From assembly GCA_026419195.1 (NCBI GenBank), contig JANZZV010000003.1, positions 271,903-335,902 of the forward strand: 64,000 bases of DNA, read 5' to 3'. Under the pieces are notes generated by a model. The model did no database searches. It was not told the origin of the DNA and saw only the letters and a program-made list of their open reading frames with translations. A program made the translations under genes and the position numbers. The DNA comes from Fervidobacterium sp. GTDB lineage: Bacteria; Thermotogota; Thermotogae; Thermotogales; Fervidobacteriaceae. Shown in pieces: positions 58,274 to 64,000 of the stretch (the stretch's first letter is position 1; every line of letters begins with the position of its first letter).

Positions 58274-59848
58274 GTGGAAAAAACAAAGTTGTACTTTATC
58301 ATATGTCTCATAATAACACTAATAACTGCAACAGTCACAGTTGCGCAGATTTTTTTAATAAATAACAAAGTCTTCACACCAAAAAACGGCTATTTTTCAG
58401 AAGAACAATTAAGAGACATGGGTTTCAACATAGTGAAAAACGGAAAAATTTATTTGATATACAACAGAAAGCTCATCGTCGGTTCAGATGGAGATGTTCT
58501 AATAGATTTTGAGCAGTACATACCCAACGCCTATTTGTTCACAAACGGTAACCTATTAGTTAAACAAGAAATTATTGTAAGTTTCCTTAAATTATCTAAG
58601 ATCGGTGAAATTTTTTTTGATAAGCCAATCTCCATTTCCTCTGTAAAATATGACGAGGACGAATTAATTATCTCAACAACATCTGAATTATCAGAGGAAC
58701 TATTCGATGTGAACTACTCAAACGGAACGCTAATCGTAAAAATAACACCGGCAGATATGCCGAAAAATATTTCAAATGGGATAAATGTGTCTAAGTCAAA
58801 CGGTACGGTCCTTTTAAGTCTTTCAAAGCAGCTTGAAGATTATGACGTATTGTTATACGATAAGAATATTATCGTAAGGCTCACACCATTAACTAAGAAA
58901 ATAGAATATTCAAAAAAAGTGGAAAACTTTGCAGGTAGATCGTTTATCGTAAACTATCTGATAGCCGATCCAAAGTATGTTAATATTGTGCCTTTAATAC
59001 CAAAAAAGGGTATCGGTAGTACTTCAATGTTGAACAACATACTCTCTGAAAACGGTTTTCAACACGGAGTCAATGCGAATTACTTTGATCCAGCAACAGG
59101 TTTACCAATAGATATAGTTATAGCTAATGGTAGAGTTCTATCACATCGATATGGACTAAGACCCATGTTCATTCAAACAACTGATAACAAAGTTTTCATA
59201 GGGAAAAACTATGTTGATATAACAATAAGAATTGGGGAAATACTCTTGCTTGTGAAAGGTGTTAATACCAAAGCACTTGGAGAGGTAAACCTATACACTT
59301 ATGAGTTTGCTCTTTCAATTCCAAAAGACATTTCCAAGACATATTTTGTTGTGAAAAACAACAAAATATATTCTGAAGGCTATGTGCAATACGTCCCTTC
59401 GAATTCTATGGTTATTATGATGAGTAACGAGATAAGAAAAAAATTCTTCCGCACAAACGTCATAGGTCTTACTGTATCACTTGAACTGTACACAGACAAC
59501 GGATTTAAAATTAAAAATGCTGTTGGAGCAGGACCTTTACTTATTCAAGAAGGAAAAATAATATCTGATGCAAACGAAGAGAAACTTAGATACGGCGGAG
59601 GTATTCCAACAACACGAACAGACAGGACGATAATCGCTGTTAAAGAAGGAAAGGTGCATCTAATAACTATAGAAGGCTTTAACGCTGCTGGTATGAATTT
59701 CGACGAGGCTGCTCAGTTTTTGTTGTCTAAGGGATACGAATCTGCGATGATGCTCGATGGTGGTGGTTCAACATCAATGGTATACTCAAATAGATATGTA
59801 ACAAACGGTTCTCCAAGAAATATACCGGTCGCTCTCGGGTTAAAGTAA
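58274..59848 (+). CDS. Secreted phosphodiester glycosidase-like (NAGPA domain) protein
   Basis: A 524-aa protein with an N-terminal membrane anchor or signal (about residues 6-28), a region of about 200 aa of beta-rich sequence resembling an AMIN-like or copper-amine-oxidase-like module, then the NAGPA domain (about 235-524): GVNANYFDP, GGGIPTTRTDRTIIAV and MLDGGGSTSMVY. NAGPA removes GlcNAc from phosphodiesters in animals; bacterial members are tied to exopolysaccharide or wall glycans. GTG start after GGGGTGGCGG. Confidence 0.85.
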   Translation: MEKTKLYFIICLIITLITATVTVAQIFLINNKVFTPKNGYFSEEQLRDMGFNIVKNGKIYLIYNRKLIVGSDGDVLIDFEQYIPNAYLFTNGNLLVKQEIIVSFLKLSKIGEIFFDKPISISSVKYDEDELIISTTSELSEELFDVNYSNGTLIVKITPADMPKNISNGINVSKSNGTVLLSLSKQLEDYDVLLYDKNIIVRLTPLTKKIEYSKKVENFAGRSFIVNYLIADPKYVNIVPLIPKKGIGSTSMLNNILSENGFQHGVNANYFDPATGLPIDIVIANGRVLSHRYGLRPMFIQTTDNKVFIGKNYVDITIRIGEILLLVKGVNTKALGEVNLYTYEFALSIPKDISKTYFVVKNNKIYSEGYVQYVPSNSMVIMMSNEIRKKFFRTNVIGLTVSLELYTDNGFKIKNAVGAGPLLIQEGKIISDANEEKLRYGGGIPTTRTDRTIIAVKEGKVHLITIEGFNAAGMNFDEAAQFLLSKGYESAMMLDGGGSTSMVYSNRYVTNGSPRNIPVALGLK

Positions 59849-60325
59849 ATTTTCTAATTTCAATTTTTCCAAAAACTCCTCAATAAAAAAGCCTTTCGTG
59901 ATTTTCTTATCTATAGCCTGTTTTGCAAGTCTATCAACATAATTATTAAGTGAATTGTTATGATGCGCTTTTATTTTCAAGAAGTTTATACTCATTCCTT
60001 TTTTAATATACTCTTCTACAAAAGTTACGTAAAATTTTGTAAGCTTTGTATTAGCACTCCATTCTCCAGAAATCCACTTATAAAGTCCCTCGTAATCATG
60101 AAAAATGTCCAAGCGTAAAAAACCTTGCTTAAAAGAAGAATATATACCGTACATGACCGATAGTATCTCTCCTGAAACATTTCTATGAATCGCAAGTTTA
60201 GAAGTGAGAGCAAACTGGAATTCTTCTATCACTTTTGAATCTGAAGATTTTATTATACCTGCACATGAAGTTAAACCATTCTTAAAACTACCATCTGTAT
60301 ACACTATCACATTTTTATCAACCAT
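59840..60325 (-). CDS. rnhA: Ribonuclease H (type I-like)
   Basis: A 161-aa nuclease that cuts RNA in RNA-DNA hybrids. It has YTDGSF (first catalytic Asp), NVSGEILSV (Glu), HDYEGL (Asp) and NNYVDRLAK (final Asp). Shape resembles the viral/Thermotoga-style RNase HI variants with short insertions. Overlaps the glycosidase end by 9 bases, convergently. First part of a minus-strand run is upstream to its right. Confidence 0.85.
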   Translation of the reverse strand: MVDKNVIVYTDGSFKNGLTSCAGIIKSSDSKVIEEFQFALTSKLAIHRNVSGEILSVMYGIYSSFKQGFLRLDIFHDYEGLYKWISGEWSANTKLTKFYVTFVEEYIKKGMSINFLKIKAHHNNSLNNYVDRLAKQAIDKKITKGFFIEEFLEKLKLENLL

Positions 60326-60330
60326 ACTAA

Positions 60331-61296
60331 TTACTCCTTAACATCACCTTTCAAATAATATTTCCAATAGGTTCTTAAAAAAATCAAAATAGGGAGTGCA
60401 ATTAACACTCCAGCAAAACCTATCAAGCTCGTAAAAATAAATATCGAAATTAAGATAACGAACCAATGCAACTTAAGATTATTTCCCTGTATTTTTGGAC
60501 CATAAAACCATGATTCAAGTTGATTGACAATAATCAAAATAATTGTTAAAAGTACAACTTTTCTTAAACCACCAGTTGAGATAGCCAATAGGTACATAGG
60601 CACAGCCGATACAACTTGCCCCACAAATGGGAAAAAACCTCCAAGAAACATCAAAACACCAAGTGCAATAGCAGAATGGATGTTTAGGAAAAACAAACCA
60701 ATGGTAACAAGTACAGCACTGATTAACGAAACAAGCACTTGTCCTCTGATATACGTTCTTACACCTTTGAAAAACTCATACGAAAATCTTTCACCATAAC
60801 TTGGTTGATCAATAAAGAAAAATTGGAGATTATCCTTAAAATGTTCCTTTATACTCTCTATACCGACTAACGTAACCACCAAAAGCATAACCATCGAAAT
60901 TAAAGAAGGAAGAACACTCAAGATTTTATTTAAAATGCTAAGCATTATCGATGTTACATTCGATTTTAATTCGTTTAACAAACTAACAAGCCAACTTGGA
61001 AAGTGACTACCAGTTCTAAGGTTTTTTGTATTTTCAAAGATATTTTGGATTTGTTCTACAGTCGTTGGAACAAAAGAGATTATCGAATAAGAAAAAAGAA
61101 AAATTACGAAAACGTACACTATTATAGCAATCCATTTTTTTCCTGTTCTCTTCACCACAAGGTCGTAGGGGACACTCAGTACAATGGAAAAATAAAAACC
61201 AAGAACAAGCGCCCCAACAACAAACGGCACTTTCCATGAAAGAAAAAGGAACAACAAAAAATAAATTAGAACTATCCAGCCATCTTTATTAACCAT
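60331..61296 (-). CDS. AI-2E/PerM family permease
   Basis: A 321-aa membrane protein with seven to eight helices. The family pattern includes [19 protein letters not shown] and [21 protein letters not shown] (split), with a periplasmic helix pair between. Members export quorum signal AI-2 or act as Na+/H+ antiporters in others; substrate unknown. Start at ATG 61296 after GGAAGG rather than TTG 61302. It overlaps the mgsA end by 8 bases. Confidence 0.88.
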   Translation of the reverse strand: MVNKDGWIVLIYFLLFLFLSWKVPFVVGALVLGFYFSIVLSVPYDLVVKRTGKKWIAIIVYVFVIFLFSYSIISFVPTTVEQIQNIFENTKNLRTGSHFPSWLVSLLNELKSNVTSIMLSILNKILSVLPSLISMVMLLVVTLVGIESIKEHFKDNLQFFFIDQPSYGERFSYEFFKGVRTYIRGQVLVSLISAVLVTIGLFFLNIHSAIALGVLMFLGGFFPFVGQVVSAVPMYLLAISTGGLRKVVLLTIILIIVNQLESWFYGPKIQGNNLKLHWFVILISIFIFTSLIGFAGVLIALPILIFLRTYWKYYLKGDVKE

Positions 61297-61693
61297 CTTC
61301 AACGCCTTCCGATTCCTGTATTATCTTCTTTTCTATTTCAAGAACAAGAGCCTCGGCGGTTGCAAGGTTAGTAGCTAGAGGAACATTGTGCACATCACAA
61401 ACTCTGAGAAGTGCACTAACATCTGGTTCATGCGGCTGAGCAGTTAGCGGATCGCGTAAAAATATAACAAAATCTATCTCACCATTAACTATCATTGAGC
61501 CTATCTGCAAGTCACCTCCGTAAGGTCCAGACTCAAATTTATTTACTTTCAGTCCTATCTTTTCTTCAATAATTGTACCCGTGGATTTAGTAGCATAAAG
61601 CTGACATCTTTCGAAAACTTTTTTCCATTCTTTTACAAACATGGCAAGATCGAGCTTTTTCTTATCGTGGGCTATCAAAGCTACTTTCTGCAT
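61289..61693 (-). CDS. mgsA: Methylglyoxal synthase
   Basis: A 134-aa enzyme converting dihydroxyacetone phosphate to methylglyoxal and phosphate. Phosphate loop and catalytic segment: [19 protein letters not shown] (catalytic Asp in this Gly-rich loop) and [20 protein letters not shown]. The final helix carries [15 protein letters not shown], as in E. coli. Confidence 0.96.
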   Translation of the reverse strand: MQKVALIAHDKKKLDLAMFVKEWKKVFERCQLYATKSTGTIIEEKIGLKVNKFESGPYGGDLQIGSMIVNGEIDFVIFLRDPLTAQPHEPDVSALLRVCDVHNVPLATNLATAEALVLEIEKKIIQESEGVEDG

Positions 61694-61714
61694 AGATTCA
61701 CCACCTTAATATAA

Positions 61715-62692
61715 TTACACACTAAGCTTTTTAATACCTTCTCTTATCTTTTCTAAGTCCTTTTTATCAGCCACGAGTATACCATTTTCTGTTTCAACAA
61801 CAACAATATCACTTACACCAATAACAATAGTGGGCTTAGTAGACTTGACAAACACATTTTCACCATCAATCACCACTGACCTATCACTATTTTTGACGCC
61901 TATTTCCTCCAAACTTTTCCAGTTACCCACATCCGACCAGGAAAATTGAGCTTTAACAACAAAAATCTTATCAGCCTTTTCCATCAAAGCATAATCTATA
62001 CTTATCGATGGAACTTTTTCATATATCTCAAATATACTGTCAGAGTTTAAAAAAGGAGTTATAACATTAGGTGCGTGTTTCATCATTTGATCGATAAAAT
62101 ACTCTTTCTTCCACATAAACATACCACTGTTCCAAAAGAAATTTCCCGATTCAAGATAATCAACTGCGACTTCGTAACGTGGTTTTTCGTGAAATCTCTT
62201 TACTCTTGCTACATTTTCAGAAATATCAGCATCAACTTCTATATATCCATATCCCGTTTCCGGCCTCGTTGGAACAATACCAAAAGTTATTATACCATCT
62301 TGCTTTTCTAGAAGCTCCATACCTACTTTAACCGAATTCCAAAACGCTTCTTTATCTGGTATATAGTGATCAGCTGGAACAACCAAAACAATCTCCCCAT
62401 AGCTTGCTTTCAACGTAGCAAAAGTGCACGCTGCAGCGGTATTTTTTTTAAGAGGTTCAAGCAAGACGTTTTCCTTTGGAAGTTCGGAAAGTTCATTGTA
62501 CGTTTGTTTTGCATAAACCTCGTTTGTTACAACAAAAATATCCTCTAAACTAACAAAATAATTTATTCTATCAAATGTCTCACGAATTAAACTTTTATCA
62601 CTAAATAATTTCAAAAACTGTTTCGGCGTTTGATTTGTTGACAATGGCCAAAACCTTTCGCCGCTACCACCAGCTAAGATAACCACCTTCAT
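61715..62692 (-). CDS. manC: Mannose-1-phosphate guanylyltransferase
   Basis: A 325-aa nucleotidyltransferase forming GDP-mannose. LAGGSGERFWPLSTNQTPKQFL at the N-terminus, VVPADHYI, RPETGYGYIE, FHEKPRYEVAVDYL and FFWNSGMFMWK are diagnostic. It lacks the C-terminal isomerase domain of two-domain ManC. It follows the UDP-GlcNAc 2-epimerase gene by 3 bases; together they supply surface polysaccharide. Confidence 0.95.
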   Translation of the reverse strand: MKVVILAGGSGERFWPLSTNQTPKQFLKLFSDKSLIRETFDRINYFVSLEDIFVVTNEVYAKQTYNELSELPKENVLLEPLKKNTAAACTFATLKASYGEIVLVVPADHYIPDKEAFWNSVKVGMELLEKQDGIITFGIVPTRPETGYGYIEVDADISENVARVKRFHEKPRYEVAVDYLESGNFFWNSGMFMWKKEYFIDQMMKHAPNVITPFLNSDSIFEIYEKVPSISIDYALMEKADKIFVVKAQFSWSDVGNWKSLEEIGVKNSDRSVVIDGENVFVKSTKPTIVIGVSDIVVVETENGILVADKKDLEKIREGIKKLSV

Positions 62693-62695
62693 TAC

Positions 62696-63760
62696 TTATC
62701 CCTCCTTGAAATTTAGAAGAACATCAACTATTTTTCTTGCTGCATCACCAGTACCATACATACCAGCAGGGTACTTCTTTTGACTACTCTCGAAAACCTT
62801 TTCATACATATTAGTCTCATCGCACAATACATTCCAACCGGTTTCAACCAACTCTTTCCATCCTGTGTCTGGCATTACTACTACCGCCTGTTTCCCAGCA
62901 AAATACGCTTCTTTTTGTAACCCTCCACTATCTGTAACTATCTTCCATGAATTCTTAACTAAACCCATCAAATTTAGATAATCCACAGGCGGTATCAGAA
63001 CAACGGAATCCAACAAAAACCATAATCCAAACTCATCTATCCTCCTTTTTGTCCTTGGATGAACCGGAAAGACTACTGTTTTCGCCTTGCTTATCATTGA
63101 AATCTGACTTAGAATACTTAATAACCTTTCCCTGCTATCCACGTTAAAATCTCTGTGCAAGGTTACAAGAACATACTCTCCTTCAGACAAATTAAGTTCA
63201 CTGAAAACATCGAACCTGAAATTTTTCTCCATAATCAAGAATAAATCGTACATAACATCACCAACAAAATACACACCTTTTTTTGTACCTTCTCTTGCAA
63301 GATTTTCGACTGCCCGTTGTGTTGGACACAGCAAAATTTTTGAAACATGGTCTGTCACAACTCTATTAATCTCCTCGGGCATATCTTTCGGTTCTTGTCT
63401 GATTCCAGCCTCAACATGGGCTACTGGAATCTTTAGCTTTGCACCAACAAGTGCACCTGCTAAAGTAGTGTTGGTATCACCATACACAATGATAAAATCA
63501 GGTTTTTCTCTTATTACTACCTTCTCAAACTCAATCATTATTTTTCCAGTCATTTCGCCATGATTACCTGACCCAACATTGAGAAAGTAATCAGGTTTTC
63601 TAATCCCCAGAACTTCGAAAAACACATCAGACATATTAGCATCGTAATGTTGTCCAGAATGGACTAATATCTCATTCACATGTAACCTTTCAAACTCTCT
63701 GTGCAAAACTGCTTCTTTTATAAACTGAGGTCTTGCACCTACTAAAGATACAACCTTCAA
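62696..63760 (-). CDS. wecB: UDP-N-acetylglucosamine 2-epimerase (non-hydrolysing)
   Basis: A 354-aa enzyme that interconverts UDP-GlcNAc and UDP-ManNAc. It begins MKVVSLVGARPQFIKEAVL; later VYGDTNTTLAGALVGAKLKIPVAHVEAGIR (split near residue 100), VTLHRDFNVDSRERL and VTDSGGLQKEAYFAGKQ. I choose TTG 63760, which sits 7 bases after AAAAGGGGTG; the GTG at 63769 is part of that site. Confidence 0.95.
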   Translation of the reverse strand: MKVVSLVGARPQFIKEAVLHREFERLHVNEILVHSGQHYDANMSDVFFEVLGIRKPDYFLNVGSGNHGEMTGKIMIEFEKVVIREKPDFIIVYGDTNTTLAGALVGAKLKIPVAHVEAGIRQEPKDMPEEINRVVTDHVSKILLCPTQRAVENLAREGTKKGVYFVGDVMYDLFLIMEKNFRFDVFSELNLSEGEYVLVTLHRDFNVDSRERLLSILSQISMISKAKTVVFPVHPRTKRRIDEFGLWFLLDSVVLIPPVDYLNLMGLVKNSWKIVTDSGGLQKEAYFAGKQAVVVMPDTGWKELVETGWNVLCDETNMYEKVFESSQKKYPAGMYGTGDAARKIVDVLLNFKEG

Positions 63761-63796
63761 GTAAAACACCCCTTTTAAGAAATTCCAAGCAAGATA

Positions 63797-63805
63797 ATTA
63801 TATCA
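63797..63805 (-). promoter_or_regulatory. Extended -10 promoter for the wecB-manC-mgsA run
   Basis: TGATATAAT on the minus strand, about 40 bases before the wecB start. Confidence 0.6.
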
Positions 63806-63814
63806 TAAAAATTG

Positions 63815-63823
63815 TGGTATAAT
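63815..63823 (+). promoter_or_regulatory. Extended -10 promoter for the transferase gene at 63858
   Basis: TGGTATAAT on the + strand, 35 bases before the ATG and nearly back to back with the minus-strand promoter. Confidence 0.6.
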
Positions 63824-63857
63824 TTGAATTAAGTCTCCAACAAAGGAGGTAGTTTAG

Positions 63858-64000
63858 ATGATATCAAGCACAGCAAAAATTGGTAAAAACGTAGTTATTG
63901 GGGAAAACGTCGTAATCGAAGACAACGTTACAATTCAAGATAATGTTACCATCGGACACAATGTTGTAATTAGAAGAGATACGTTTATTCAGGAAGGTTG
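63858..64000 (+). CDS. Hexapeptide-repeat acyltransferase, 5' part
   Basis: The window ends inside this gene. The first 47 residues are left-handed beta-helix repeats (AKIGKNVVIGENVVIEDNVTI, then IGHNVVIRR), typical of sugar N- or O-acetyltransferases such as WbpD-like enzymes. Lying opposite the wecB gene, it probably acetylates a nucleotide sugar. Strong ribosome site AAAGGAGGT. Function of the missing part cannot be judged. Confidence 0.8.
   Translation, partial: MISSTAKIGKNVVIGENVVIEDNVTIQDNVTIGHNVVIRRDTFIQEG

Noticed and set aside
1-64000. Insertion sequences, prophage, toxin-antitoxin or defence islands
   Set aside because: No transposase, integrase, nuclease-effector or repeat structure was seen; gene content is housekeeping and flagellar throughout.

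Overview
The window comes from a thermophilic anaerobe of the order Thermotogales. A Fervidobacterium-like genome is my best guess. The reasons are protein character (Thermotoga-type dihydrofolate reductase, GlgD/GlgC pair, DAK2/Asp23 pair), low GC with many AAA/GAA/ATA codons, and very tight operons with GTG and TTG starts. The assignment is inferred by reading, not from a database search. About 95% of the sequence is coding. I saw no tRNA, rRNA, CRISPR array, insertion sequence or prophage.

Layout. 1-3030: end of groEL, folA and an EF-G paralogue. 3085-14630: a flagellar block on the + strand (MotE-like protein, fliK, flgD, flgE, flbD, motA, motB, fliL, fliM, fliY), closed by a strong hairpin. 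14681-23219: a minus-strand run (in transcription order mgtE, a small membrane protein, uvrA, rdgB, hutI, a NusG-II protein, a Gx-transporter-like protein, a GH1 beta-glucosidase). 23220-23603: the only intergenic gap over 300 bases, with divergent promoters and a roughly 160-nt mgtE leader. 23604-32795: leuS, a SurA-like foldase, a K+ channel, mtnA, serS, dxs and asp23. 32811-40731: a DAK2 protein, rseC, a lipase-like hydrolase, fliW-csrA-gatC, yraN, smpB, deoC, glgD and glgC. 40786-49812: a tail-anchored unknown that probably starts at CTG, a GNAT-IspF fusion, frr, uppS, cdsA, alaS, mreB, mreC and a degenerate GGDEF protein. 49840-58119: murA, a CapD/FlaA1-type dehydratase, hslO (minus strand), an unknown 202-aa protein, a PhoB/PhoR-type pair and pyrimidine-nucleoside phosphorylase. 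58274-64000: a phosphodiester glycosidase-like protein, then a minus-strand run of RNase H, AI-2E-type permease, mgsA, mannose-1-P guanylyltransferase and UDP-GlcNAc 2-epimerase. The window ends in a truncated hexapeptide-repeat transferase.

How the genes fit together. The flagellar block supplies hook assembly, the stator and the switch; fliW and csrA, which control flagellin translation in other bacteria, lie about 20 kb away. dxs, the IspF fusion, uppS and cdsA belong to isoprenoid and lipid precursor supply. mreB, mreC, murA and the sugar-nucleotide genes belong to cell wall and surface polysaccharide. glgD/glgC make ADP-glucose for glycogen. Many neighbours share stop and start bases (ATGA, TTGA, TAGTG), which points to translational coupling.

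The items most worth a second look are the GNAT-IspF fusion with a rewritten C-terminal active-site motif, the apparent CTG start at 40786, the unexplained mgtE leader, the degenerate GGDEF gene in the mre-murA cluster, and the EF-G paralogue lacking the switch II histidine. Nothing here is clearly a wholly new system.
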